From Plumapathes pennacea (lineage: Eukaryota; Cnidaria; Anthozoa; Antipatharia; Myriopathidae), in NCBI GenBank assembly GCA_964036295.1, contig OZ038465.1, positions 26,198,870-26,262,869 of the forward strand: a stretch of DNA of 64,000 bases, read 5' to 3'. The position numbers and the translations under genes were made by a program. Positions 33,077 through 43,990 of the stretch are shown piece by piece (the first letter of the stretch is position 1; every line of letters starts with the position of its first letter). The notes under the pieces are model-generated. The model saw nothing but the letters and a program-made list of their open reading frames with translations, was not told the DNA's origin and did not search any database.

Positions 33077-35626
33077 ATGGCGGACAATCTGGCGAATGCA
33101 GCTCGAATTCTTAGCCGAGCTGCCTCTCGTCTTGCTTCTTCTTCGCCATCCACTTCTTCTTTCTCGCATTTATTTTCACCTAATGCTCCTGAAGCAACTG
33201 CTCGGACTACGGATAATGAATTTCGGACGTTGTTTCCCCATCACTTTTCGACTTCCAGTTCAAGACGTTTGGAAACAAACAGCCGGAGCCGCACCTCACG
33301 GAAACGCAGGAGAACTCGGGCTCAAACTCCCAGATGCAAGGAAATCACTCGGACGATCCGTCAACTGGATTAATGTTTTATAAAGCGATTGATGAGTGAC
33401 ATGGAAAGGATGCCAGAGGACAACTATGAAATAGTTTTTGCTCTCTGCACTTCCAAAATTAACAAGGACCAATTTGACAAGAGCAATATTGGTTCCTACA
33501 CATGTGAGGTGATTGGTGGGGCCCATAATACCACCGATGCCTAGAGGCTACATTCGAAGTACATGGAGAGTTCTTACTTTGCAAAGTGCTGGTGCCGAAT
33601 TTATGTAGGAAAGACAGACGAACAAGTCCTTTGGCTCAGCAGCTGTCACAATCAGACAGGAAGTTGTCGACATGAAATGACTTTTGTGGATGAGGTAAAG
33701 TTGCTCATTTAGTAAAAATAAGAGGATAAACCAAATTCTTATTCTGTGTGGATGCCCTTTTTCCCTCCAAGTTTCTTAAGTTGACAAATGGACCAACAGA
33801 AAACAATATAATTTATAGATAAGATTATTTTAGGTTGCTGAAGCAAAGTAAAGCACTGAGTATCTCAGTTTATCACCCAGGTTGTGTATAACGTGGTAAA
33901 CAAATAGATATAATCATCCTGATTTAGTCATATCAAACAAAACTTAAATCTTAGTAGTTTGAGCCATTTTTAGATGACTGTTTAAAGTAGTTGTGTGATT
34001 GCTTTGGTTTTTGCATTTGATACACTTTCAAATTGGTCCTAACAACTTTAGCAATCAATAGCAAATGCCAAATCTGGCTGCAATATTTTCATGCAAAAAA
34101 GCAAGTCTCAATGGTATGGTCCCGCATGCTGATCGGTTTGTAAAATCGATTCCAATTACTTGTTTTTGGTTTTGCTCATACTTCTGATTGGTCGGACATG
34201 TTTTTGCTCACGTCATTGATTGGCTCTGTGATTGCTTTGCTTTTGGTTTTCAACAATAATCCAAAAGTGGTCTTTGGCAAGTCAAATATTTACTATTGCC
34301 AAGATCACTACATTAATGTACTACACTCTTTTTATTGGTATTTTTATATGATAAATTTGTTTATGTGGCAGGTGGAATTTTGTTGCATTCAGCTCTTTGC
34401 AGAGAATGACTCTGCCTCTGATGAAACCCCAGTTCCAGACAATTGGCGTGAGAGGTGTGCCAGAATACTAGGAAAGAACTCAAGGTAAACCTGGAAAAAT
34501 ATCTAAGAAGTTTTGGGTGAAGACGTATCATTTGAGCGTTTGTCACATTACATGGTATGCTAGTACTAAGTACAGTAATTCTTTAAAATGTAATTTCCCT
34601 ACAACATGTACAGTAATAGAGCAGCTAAAATATATATTACTGTGATTATGTTGACAGTAAATGCCATATGACATTACTATTTCAACAAGCCTACAGTATA
34701 AACATTGTTTTATGACCCAATTAGAATATCATTATTAGTACACTTACAGTTAAATATGCTTCTTTTCTGAGGCAGTGATATACATTTTCAGAAATGACAC
34801 TTCTTTGTGTAAATAATTTGATTTCATTGACTCAGCCATAGTTTAATTTCATACTTCATAGGTTGGTGATCTTGAGTCAGAAGACTTTGCTGTTTTTGCG
34901 AAGGCTCAGAGCCAGGAAAACTGGTACCCATGAGGAATACCAAATCACTGAAGACACATTTGTGTTTGAGACAGCTAAAAAGAAAAAGTTTTGGATGTAC
35001 ACTATGATCCGAAAACAGCAAAACACTTGCGGGCAGCTGATATTGTGGAAGCCATAGATACATTCAATGGAGCCTTTCTGACAGTTGCTTGCACAAGTGA
35101 TGTCTGTGATGTAAGTCAGATTTCCTTTGATATACAGTAAATAACATGTTGTTTACTTCAACAGCTCTTTCTCACTATGCTTGTTTTTGGAAAGCACATG
35201 TACAGGGTAGTGAACTATTTTCTTAGCAAATAATTTGTTACACAGCCTATTTCAAGACTGCGGCAGATTAAACTTCTTGCCCCACCTTTAAGCTGTGGCC
35301 AGGCCCTCCTTTCTCTTCCTTGAAGCGAAAATCACCACCTAATTTCTTTATTTTAAAGTGTAAGGCTTTATTTTTTTGCAAGAGATGGAGATATTTATGT
35401 CTTCAGTGAGTGCTGATTGCAGTGCATGATTCATTCATCCAGGTGAAGGATGCGATTACATAACAGAAATGGCAAAAGAGCTCAATTTTACTAAGTTGCA
35501 TGCCTTCAACATTTAGGCATTGGACAGCACGAAGATGTTGAATGGTGCTTCCCAGGTGTTCTTAGAGAATGGTGCCTGCAGTGTGTCTGAAGGATATATC
35601 TACACTAAAGGGCATTCCTAACAAAG
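33077..35626 (+). pseudogene. Five-exon candidate gene with broken frames
   Basis: Exon 1: ATG 33077 in good context (AACATGGCGG) with a Ser-rich and then Arg-rich product (MADNLANAARILSRAASRLA). Exon 2: about 33387-33705, MERMPEDNYEIVFALCTSK then GSYTCEVIGGAHNTTDA, a TAG, then CRIYVGKTDEQVLWLSSCHN and donor GAG|GTAAAG. Exon 3: 34372-34484, FAENDSASDETPVPDNWRER, canonical AG/GT ends. Exon 4: 34862-35110, GDLESEDFAVFAKAQSQENW, two frame changes, then DIVEAIDTFNGAFLTVAC and donor GAT|GTAAGT. Exon 5: 35517-35626, ALDSTKMLNGASQVFLENGA, donor AAG|GTGAGC. The EVIGGxHxxxA..L and DEQ.LWL..HN pattern recalls ParB/sulfiredoxin-type folds, a weak resemblance only. Stops and frameshifts suggest a decayed member of a multi-copy family. 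Confidence 0.45.
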
Positions 35627-35774
35627 GTGAGCACCAGTCAGCAACCTTTGCATAAACCCATGTTGAGCATTGCCAAAATTGTATCAGTGCATTATGAAGA
35701 GAATAGAAAATGTGTATGGTGAGAGTACAATGACAATTCAAATATTTTATTACTGCGTGTTCCAGTTCTTACAT
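35627..35774. other. No feature seen
   Basis: Non-coding. Confidence 0.3.
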
Positions 35775-36068
35775 TAAAATCTTGTGTCTGAATTTTACAT
35801 CCAACATTTGGACTCTATTCCTCCGAAATGTAAAATGTCGTGTATGAATTTAAGACCAAATATTCAGACTTAATAACTCCAAGACTAACTATATTTGGTA
35901 CTTGGAGTAAAATGTTCTGTTTAAAATTCTGACCCAACTTTTGGACTCGATTTCTTCAAAATCTAAAATGTTGTGTATGAATTTCACCAATTATTCAGAC
36001 TTTATTCAAGACTAAGAGTAAAATTTTGTGTTCGAATTTCATACTCAACAGTTAGAGTCGATTGAGTT
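35775..36068 (+). repeat. Minisatellite, five degenerate units of about 50-75 bp
   Basis: Units begin TAAAATCTTGTGTCTGAATT (35775), then TAAAATGTCGTGTATGAATT, TAAAATGTTCTGTTTAAAAT, TAAAATGTTGTGTATGAATT and TAAAATTTTGTGTTCGAATT. Each is followed by an A.TTTGGACT or ATTCAGACTT-like half. Confidence 0.65.
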
Positions 36069-36784
36069 TAATAGTTTTTGTGACGAAATATCCATTTTTG
36101 CCGTTTAAGACTCCACACATCGCTGCTTTGTGAATATATTACATGTTTTGCTGCGCGCAAGCCTGACAGTTGTCAAAACGCTTCGGCTTATTGTACAGTG
36201 CCTGTTGAATTTTTTTTCCATTCGATCATGTAGCCTTTGCTTTCGCAGTGGTAATTGTGTACTAGAAATAAAAAATACTCCGAAATAGGCCAAAGCATTG
36301 AGTTTGGTAGTCACAAATGACTGAACACGCTGTAAACAAAACCGTCGTGCTAGTGCTAAATATTTATCTGTGTTGAGCTTAAGGAATAAACAATACAAAA
36401 TGCTTCACTTGCCTTGTACAGCTTGTGTATGCTTGCCTATTCAGCAGGGATTGCTGCATAGCTCAATGTGGCTCATATTTCTCGGTACAGCAGGATTCAT
36501 GGGATTCATATTGTCTAATTAATTTCTTGATTAGTTACCATTAAGTGCAAAAGTTCGGTTAAGGCAATATGGAGCATCAAGTGAAGAGAAATAAAGCACT
36601 CAAAGCTTGCATAGCATATGAAGAACATTAATGCATGGTGGAACATGGTGTTGTAGCAGCTTGACCTGAACAGTAAAAACAATTCTGAAATGGAAACTTC
36701 ACAGAGATAAAAAAAATATCAGCAGGGTGGGGGGTTCTGCTTAACACTTAACAGTAAAAAATTCAGGCCCATAACACTTAACAA
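36069..36784. other. No gene recognised
   Basis: Non-coding as far as can be seen. Confidence 0.3.
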
Positions 36785-37632
36785 ATAAACCAGCTGCAAG
36801 CGTGCTCCGTTCAGACATAAAGCACGCAGCAAGTGACGAGAGCACGAAAGAAGTGTAGGGAGAAACGCGAGCCGAAGGCGTAACATAGAACTTTTCCAGT
36901 CTTACAAATAGCTGTTTTTATTCATCAAAAATGTTGGAATGCTAACAGCGATTAAAAAACAGATTCTCCTAAAGGGCTCGGCGGTCCGAATTGTCAAGTC
37001 AGTACAGTTTCGCTTCAACTTTTCAACCAGCCCGTCTGTTGTATTTTCCCGTAGAACTTTCGACTACAAGTATGTGAAATCATACAGTCGGCTAGTGCAT
37101 AAAATGTAAATTTGAAGGGAATCAACAAACGCTCCAGCGGGAGACTCGAAAATTGTTTGAATGAAAACTTACCGATTTCTGTCCGTCCGATAATTCTACA
37201 ATCATTTTTTTTTTTCAATCACATCGTCGGAAATTCTTTCTCTTGCATCACTACAGTCACGTCTGCTCGTCTGTCTTCGCCATTCATGTTCAGTGATTGC
37301 TCACGCCTGATCTTCTTCAACTGAATGATTTGCCCTCTCCTTCTTTGTTGAAGCATTCAACTTCAAACAACCCACTGATGTAATTGTGACTCCCAAATAT
37401 GCTGTACTTAGGGACAGTGGTTAAAGCGAGTCGCCAGTTTCCACGACGCTGACAAGAAACTTGTGCCGCGGCCGTTCTTCGACATAGATTTTCCTCTCCA
37501 AACTGTTGAAGTGCTTTTCGATGAGGTCACGTTTACCGATTCACGGTGAACTGCTTTGATCATACCGTACTAGCAGATGTCTTTCACTTAAAGCTAAGAC
37601 TCCATTCTCGCATTATTATTATTATTATTATC
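36785..37632. mobile_element. Hairpin-headed family C, copy 2 (first hairpin arm only)
   Basis: Begins like 27583 (AAATAAACCAGCTGCAAGCG), but the hairpin stops at its tip (GAGCCGAAGGCG) and jumps straight to the body (TAACATAGAACTT). The body follows copy 1, without the nested 28034-28685 insert, to CATTCTCGCA, then a short ATT microsatellite (37611-37632). The splice donor is kept near 37168, but the exon end before it is shortened. Confidence 0.65.
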
Positions 37633-38195
37633 GCCGAAGGCGAGCGTTTTTCCCCACTTCTTGATTGCTCTCGGCACTTTGCTAAGTGCTTTATTTCTGA
37701 ACGGAGCACGGTTGAAGCTGGTTTATCTGTTTTATAACATAAAACTTCTCCAGTTTTACAAATGGCTGTCTTTATTCATCAAAAATGTTGGAATGCTAAC
37801 AGCGATGAAAAAACAGATTCTCCTAAACCGCTCGGCGGTCCGAATTGCCAAGTCAGTGCAGTTTCGCATCAAATTTTTAACCAGCTCGTCTGTTCTATAA
37901 AATTAGACAACATCTCACAGTAAAAAACTATGTTTTCCCGTAGAACTTTGGACTACAAGAGTACGTGAAATCATACAGTCGGCTAGTGCATAAAATGTAA
38001 ATTTCAAGGGAATCAACAAACGCTCCAATGGCCGACTCGAAAATTGTGTGAATGAAAACTTACCAATTTCTGGACTCTACCTTGTAGTACAATCAATTGA
38101 AGTCTGTCACAAAATTCTTCAATCATTTTTTGTCAGTCACATCGTCGGAAATGCTTTCTCTTGCATCTCTACAAACACGTCTGCTCGTGTCTTCG
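37633..38195. mobile_element. Hairpin-headed family C, copy 3, left part (second hairpin arm only)
   Basis: Begins at the hairpin tip (CGCCGAAGGCGAGCG) with only the second arm, through CTGAACGGAGCACG, and continues along the family C body to GTCTTCGCC at 38195, where the TIR element 38196-43747 interrupts it. The rest follows at 43748. The missing first arm is the part present in copy 2. Confidence 0.65.
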
Positions 38196-38444
38196 CCACA
38201 GGCAGCCTACAAGGTGTTACTAAGTCACGCCCGATCGGTCAAGGTCTGACGACGTCACGGCCGATCGGTTAATAAGGATTTGTATGGGGAGATTTTCAAA
38301 TCACATTTTATGCGTGAAAATAAAAAAAATTTTCTCCTCAAATTGGTCAGATAACATTACGAGCCCTTATTTACCGTTTAAGGTGACTTTCGAGGCGATT
38401 TGGCGCCGATTTAGCGATTTTTTTTGTGGTGATTGTTTATGTAC

Positions 38445-38763
38445 TGTAACGCTTGCCGAGGGCACGGAGTAGAATAAACTCACGGGTCACTAACAGAACA
38501 CTTTAATCACAAAGGGTATGAACGCTGCAAGCGACTCAGCAATCTCTCTCTCAAGTCTGAAGTACACGTATAGTTATACACTTGAACAAAGGCTATACAA
38601 AAAGGCGAAACAATAAGGAAAGGCTAGTTCACAGTGATAATCAAGTATTGTCCTGAACGGATATTCGAAAGATGTCTGAGTTTTGACTTAATAGATTCAA
38701 GCACGAACTGTTACTGTAATCAATAACTAACTAAACGCAACACAATGATCAGTGTTCGTTACA
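38445..38763 (-). repeat. Ty3/gypsy 3' long terminal repeat
   Basis: A 319-bp block whose ends are TGTAACG..CGTTACA in inverted form (minus strand TGTAACGAACACTGATC ... GCAAGCGTTACA). On the minus strand a purine-rich tract, CTAAGGAGGGAGTAA, immediately precedes it, as expected for the polypurine tract. GTAC (38441-38444) borders it and may be half of the target duplication. No second LTR is present in the window. Confidence 0.7.
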
Positions 38764-38779
38764 TTACTCCCTCCTTAGA
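38764..38779 (-). other. Polypurine tract of the gypsy element
   Basis: AAGGAGGGAGTAA on the minus strand directly before the LTR, the plus-strand priming site in this element class. Confidence 0.6.
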
Positions 38780-38861
38780 GAAGACGCGTCCTCGCATCTG
38801 TAGTACACAAAAACAACCAAACAAAAATGTAATGAAAGCTGAACAAATCGAACTGAACTAA

Positions 38862-40250
38862 TCAAACATCAGTGTCAAAGTCAATCATCCAGGCAGGTCG
38901 TCTGGCTTTGCGTCGTGGTCTCCCTTCTCTCTCTTGTGAACAGATGCGAGACCCATCTGCCTTCGCTTTGACTTCTGGTAAAAGCACTTCCGGGACAGAC
39001 GGTACTGGATCGCTGGCTGGATCACTGACTGGGATGCTGTCTGGAGTTAACCAGCCGGGCGCGTCATGTCCGTGGTAGGGCTTGAGTCGGTCATGGTGTA
39101 CGACCTTTGGCTTCGCGGGCCTCTCTGGATCCTGTATACGACGTCACTTATCTGCTTGTTCACCAGGTATGGGCCATCGTAGGGACGTTGTAATTTAGGA
39201 CAGAGACCCTTCTTCCTCTGTGGGTTGTGCAGCCACACTGCATCTCCTTTCTTGTACTTGGTCTGATTTCCTTGTCGGTGGTCATAGTCTCTGGCGATCT
39301 GTGGAAATCTGCAGGTGTTCCCGTGCAAACTGGTGGACTCGCTCCATCCGCTCCTGCAGCTTCTTAGCATACTCCGTAGTGTTCTCTACTTCTCCATCCA
39401 GCTTAGGTGACTCGGGTCTTGTAAGCAATAGGTCAACTGGCAACAGTACTTCCCGGCCAAACATCATTTCATTCGGTGTGAAGCCAGTTGACTTGTGAAC
39501 TGAGGAACAATATGCCATCATCACTAAAGGCAAGTGAGAGTCCCAGTCTGCCTGGTTAGAGTCAACGAACATAGCCAGCATGCTTTCGAGCGTTCGGTGG
39601 AACCTTTCCACCATCCCGTCAGATTGTGGCCTCAGGGGAGTGGTCCTGGTTTTGTCGATGTCCAAGATTCTGCACATTTTCTGGAACAGCCTCGACTCAA
39701 AGTTCGTCCCCTGATCTGTGTGTAGCTGCCTGGGCACTCCAAATATTGCAACAAATTCGTTCACTACGATTCGAGCCACTGTCTCGGCTTCTTGATTAGG
39801 CATGGCATACACTTCAGTCCACTTGGAAAAGTAATCGGAGATTACCAAAACGTATTTGTTGCCACTCTCTGTTAAAGGCAAGGGGTCCATCACATCAATG
39901 GCAATTCTCTCCATTGGTGCTCCAACATTGTAGGTGCCCATCTTCGCTCTAATGGCCTTGTTTGGTTTCTTCCTGGACTCACACAAATCGCAGGCTCGGC
40001 ACCATCTCTCTACGTCTCTCCGGCATCCAACCCAGTAGAAGCGCGCTCGGACTCGTTCCGTTGTCTTTCTAATTCCCAGGTGTCCAGCGGTGGGGGAGTT
40101 ATGCAACTCCCCGAGTATGTCTTTCCTGAGACCTCGGGGAACAACCAGCTTGAAGGTTACTTTGTCTCCTGCATCCAATTCTGTAGAGGACGCCATCTCT
40201 CAGCCTGAGTGCTTCCCACTGGGCCCAGTATGTCTTCACTACTGGACCTT
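38862..40250 (-). pseudogene. Gypsy integrase region (broken)
   Basis: Integrase joins the cDNA copy to host DNA. The long frame 40196-39282 has the HHCC zinc module (HNSPTAGHLGIRKTTERV, then CRACDLCESRK), the catalytic acids in IDVMDPLPL, HTDQGTNFES and GMVERFHRTLESM, and FTPNEMMFGREVLLP. A frame change near 39300-39370 leads into AVWLHNPQRKKG and LQRPYDGPYLVN, the GPY/F module, and a Pro- and Arg-rich tail ends at the stop 38862-38864. Another shift near 40150-40240 separates it from RNase H. So the domain order is complete but the frame is interrupted at least twice. Confidence 0.85.
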
Positions 40251-41912
40251 CGGGCTTTCTTCATCCCAGCCAGGACGCGCCTCGTACGCTTCTTTCCACC
40301 GAACGATCTGGCGGATGTCAGGGTCGCTGAGCTGTGCCTCCCTCAGGTCTGTGTTGGATAATCCTTGTAGCCAGGGCATCGAAGAGTCTGCACTTGCTTT
40401 CGAACAGGTGTCCTGCCCATTCCCTCGTGTGGTGTTGGAAGAATTCGGCTTTAGGTCACTTGTATCACTTGGGGCTTGGTCCAGGTTTTTCTCACTCTGG
40501 TCCCTGTCTTTCTGTTCCTGCATTTCGCAATGTCTGCAGTCAGGGCATGGCCTCCGCGACAGTCCAGCGGCGTTACCATGACGCATGCCTTGACGATGGT
40601 CTATCTGCATGCTGTACGTTCCGAGAACTTCTATCCATCGGGCGATCTGTCCCTCCGGGTTCTTGAAGTTCAGCAGCCACTTCAGTGCGCCATGGTCTGT
40701 CCTCACAGTGAAAGGCCTTCCATACAAGTAGTGGTTAAAATGTTTCACAGCTGCAACTACGGCCAGCAGCTCCTTTCTTGTTACGCTGTAACGCCTTTCT
40801 GGCTTCGTCAGGGCTCGGCTGAAGTATGCAATCACCTTCTCCTCTCCCTGCTGTACTTGCGACAGGACAGAACCAATGCCATAGTTACTGGCATCCGTGT
40901 CCAGGACAAAATGGTCTTCAACGGTTGGGTACGCCAAGATGGGGGCCTCCGTCGGTGCCTGTTTGAGGTGTCGGAAGGAGTCCTCACATTCCTCCGTCCA
41001 CTCGAACGCTCCTGCTTTCTCTGTCAGACGGTACAGAGGTGAGGCGATACTGGCAAAACCTTGGACAAACCGGCGGTAGTACGAGCACAGGCCAAGAAAA
41101 CTACGCACCCCAGTGGGCGAGTGAGGTGTTAGCCAATCACGGACATATGCGACCTTCCCCGGGTCCATTGAGACTCCTCCACTACTCACAACATGGCCAA
41201 GGAAAGCGACACGCCTCTTGAACAAGTGACACTTCTTCGGACTTAGCTTTAGTCCTGCTTTGTGCAGTCTCTCAAACACTGCTCGTAGCCGCTCCAACTC
41301 TGCCTAAAAGGTCTTTGCATGGACGATGATGTCGTCGAGGTAGAGGAGACACCCCTCCCATGGCAGGCCAGCCAACACGCGCTCCATCAGTCTCTCAAAG
41401 GTGGCTGGAACATTACACAAATCAAAGGGCCCCACGATGAACTGGTATAGCCCGCTGCCAGTTGTGAATGCGGTCTTGGGTTGATCGTTCTCGTCCACCT
41501 TGACTTGCCAGTAGCCACTAGCAAGATCGAGCGTGCTAAACCACTCAGAACCAGCCAGTGCATCGAGCGAATCATCAATTCTTGGCAGAGGATTAGAGTC
41601 CTTAACTGCAGCATCATTGAGTCGGCAGTAGTCCACACAAAAGCGAGTAGATCCATCTTTCTTCCTCACCAGCACTACGGGAGATGCCCACGGACTAGCC
41701 GACGGCTCGATGATGCCTTGTCGCAGCAGCTTCTCGACTTCTTTCTCTGCTACTGGTCGCTGGTTAACCGGTAGGCGCCTCGGCCGTTGCCGGATTGGCT
41801 TGGTGCTGTCTGTCTTGATAGCCAACACGTCAGCGAACTCGCGCAGGAGTGAAGCCAGTTCTTTTTTCTGGATCTGGTCGAGGCACTCCGAGCTCCGTGC
41901 GAACAGATCCAC
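40239..41912 (-). pseudogene. Gypsy reverse transcriptase and RNase H region (broken)
   Basis: Reverse transcriptase copies the element RNA; RNase H removes it. Frame 41912-41304 contains VVLVRKKDGSTRFCVDYCRLN, LDLASGYWQVKVDENDQPKT and the catalytic YLDD (LLYLDDIIVHAKTF). A single stop at about 41301 (Glu codon to TAG by its context) separates it from 41297-40239, which has the connection region (CHLFKRRVAFLGHVV, LGLCSYYRRFVQGFA) and RNase H (FVLDTDASNYGIGSVLSQ, RKELLAVVAAVKHF, VRTDHGALKWLL). It ends at two successive stops near 40235, where the frame shifts toward the integrase. Catalytic residues are kept, so decay is recent. Confidence 0.9.
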
Positions 41913-42829
41913 GAGGTGACAAGGTACATTAGCATCCGACTTATTACTTGCACTTGCTGCTTACTACTCTTGTTGCCAGGCTCGGATCTACTCTCGGAGG
42001 GTTGGACCACTTCATCAATCGGCTCACACCAGGCGGCTATTGTGTCTCTATAGACGGTGCGCGGCTTATCCGCTGGATTCAGCAAGCGCAGCGGTACGAC
42101 TCCTTTCTTTGTATTCACCAGACTCTTTGCCACAAGCAGTTGGCTCTTCTTCCTGAACCGCGGCTGGCCGTTCGTAACTCCCAGTTCTGAACCGTCACAT
42201 GGCTCAACCAGCCTCGCGGGAACTATGGCTTTACTTCTGGGTGGAATCACGGTGGTCGCACCGACAGCAATTCTTGCACATCTGGGCGGGCTGTTGCCTT
42301 TCTCGTGTCGCGGTATCTTGCTGTTAAGGATCAGTTCGAAGGAGTCTTGATCCACAGTCAATCTGCAGCCGTGTTTCTGAAGGAAATCCATACCGAGAAT
42401 CCCGTCTGGTTCTATGTCAGCAATCCAGACCTCGTGTTGCACCGCTACTCCTCCTATTGTAACACCGAACAGTCCTCGACCAAGGAATGGCAACGACCGT
42501 CCGTCAACTAGGGACATGTCTGTGTTTACTTGGTCCAACGTTGGCTGTTTTGAAGGGGAAATCCTCTGAAGCACACTTGGTTTCAGGATTGTCACATTGG
42601 CTCCTGTGTCCACGAGAAATATGACTTCTGTACCCTGGATCCACGCAGTGATCAGCGGCCCGTTGCTGTCATCGCCAAGAGTGTTAGACTTTACTGACGG
42701 TTGTACGAGCCTGTTTGTGACTGGGGATACAGCCGTGCTTCGGCTCGCAAGCCCGGCTGTGCCTCGTTTCCCTGCAGCTGTTGGTTGTCCACAATGCAGT
42801 CGCAACGAAAGTGGTCGAGGGCTCCACAC
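41900..42829 (-). pseudogene. Gypsy protease region
   Basis: The aspartic protease that matures the element's polyprotein: FLVDTGANVTIL has the D-T-G active site, followed by VDGRSLPFLGRGLFGVTIGG and GILGMDFLQKHGCRL (the ILGMDF element typical of retropepsins). Downstream is a linker with NPADKPRTVYRDTIAAW. One frame runs 42829-41750; RT lies in another frame, so a one-base shift occurs near 41920-41950. The start shown is only the frame limit, because the region is normally reached from gag by frameshifting or read-through. Confidence 0.85.
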
Positions 42830-43020
42830 ACGTGGCAGCCCATGTAGCCAGCGGCCGGTCTCCTGTTGCGAGGTCTCTCGCGTGGTCGTGGGGTACCAGT
42901 TCGGCTCTTCTCAGCTAAGAGCTTGTTGACAAGGCCTCTAAGATCTTTGAGTTCTTCCTGTACGCCTCCACTGCGACCTTGCGAGTCCGTGTGTGTGGTC
43001 GTCGTGAGGAAATTTTGACA
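42691..43020 (-). pseudogene. Gypsy gag C-terminal remnant with zinc knuckle
   Basis: A frame reading ELKDLRGLVNKLLAEKSR, then a basic stretch PRPRERPRNRRPAAGYMG and CHVCGALDHFRCDC, a C-x2-C-x4-H-x4-C zinc knuckle that binds element RNA. It ends at TAA 42691-42693 and overlaps the protease frame in the -1 direction. Only about 110 codons remain. Everything upstream (matrix and capsid parts, primer site, 5' LTR) is missing beyond 43020. Confidence 0.75.
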
Positions 43021-43747
43021 TTATGCAGTACTGTAATTGATCGACTGGCGACGAAATGAAAGCCACCTCGAAAACAAAGCGCTTATATAGCTACAGCTAC
43101 AGTCACGCTGCAAAATTCTGGTAGGTTTTATCGCCCACAATTGTCCCCAGCCGGGTGAGGTCGGTGAACACACTTTGAACGAACGTTTGAAAAATTGTCA
43201 CTTGGGGAGGGGTGGTGGGGATTCAAATTGACACCAACGGTTTTTTTCTGGTCCATGCATAACTGTCCGATGATCTAGGAATCGAAGTTGCCGAGCTTTC
43301 GCTAGCATTTTCGCATGGAGAAACAGCGTTTATCGGTTGCGTGTCGATGTGTCTGAGAAGTCTAGTCATCGTTCTGTTCTGTGCCGGAGCCGGATGACGT
43401 TTAAGCGATGATTTCGGGGAGAAATCGGCGATTATGTAAGAGCGAGTCGGGGATTTTAGGCATTTGGCTTCCTGCCTTTCCAAATTTTTAGTACATACAC
43501 AATCACCACAAAAAAAATTGCTAAATTGGCGCCAAATCGCCTCGAAAGTCACCTTAAACGGTAAATAAGGACTCGTAATATTATCTGACCAATTTTAGGA
43601 GAAAGATATTTTTATTTTCACGCATAAAATGTGATTTGAAAATCTCCCCATACAAATCCTTATTATCTTATTAATAAATCGGCCGTGACGTCATCAGACC
43701 TTGACCGATCGGGCGTGACTTAGTAACACCTTGTGGGCTGCCTGTGG

Positions 43748-43990
43748 TCGCTTTTTACGACACTGACAAGAAACTTGTGCCGCGGCCGTTCTTCGACATA
43801 GATTTTCCTTCTCCAAACTGTTGAAGTGCTTTTTGATGAGGTCACGTTTACCGATTCACGGTGAACTGCTTTGATCATACCGTACTAGCTGGTGTCTTTC
43901 ACTTAAAGCCAAGACTCCATTCTCGTATTATTATTTTTTTTGCCAGAGGATGACGTAAGCGTGGTTTATAACTTGTAAACCGCGGCTCAA
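43748..43990. mobile_element. Hairpin-headed family C, copy 3, right part
   Basis: Continues the element interrupted at 38195: GACACTGACAAGAAACTTGT through GATGACGTAAGCGTGGTTTA, matching the right end of copy 1 (29060-29290) and the corresponding part of copy 2. About 180 bp present in copy 2 just before this point is missing, so the insertion came with a deletion. Confidence 0.65.

Larger units (their letters stand above)
38196..43747. mobile_element. TIR element (CCACAGGCAGCC ends) carrying a gypsy insertion
   Basis: The left arm 38196-38444 and right arm 43491-43747 are about 250-bp inverted repeats beginning CCACAGGCAGCC and containing AAGTCACGCCCGATCGGTCA and GGGGAGATTTTCAAATCACA. The right side keeps about 470 bp of internal sequence (43021-43490) with a minus-strand frame reading from the arm inward (GTG 43552 to 43223, PAPAQNRTMTRLLRHIDTQP). 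On the left, the gypsy LTR starts directly after the arm. Superfamily not identified. Confidence 0.65.

Noticed and set aside
33027..33383. 118-codon frame overlapping exon 1 of the candidate gene
   Set aside because: It is an alternative reading of the same Ser/Arg-rich exon; the ATGGCGG at 33077 has the better start context.
40090..42929. Many long plus-strand frames across the gypsy element
   Set aside because: They are antisense shadows of protease, RT, RNase H and integrase on the minus strand.
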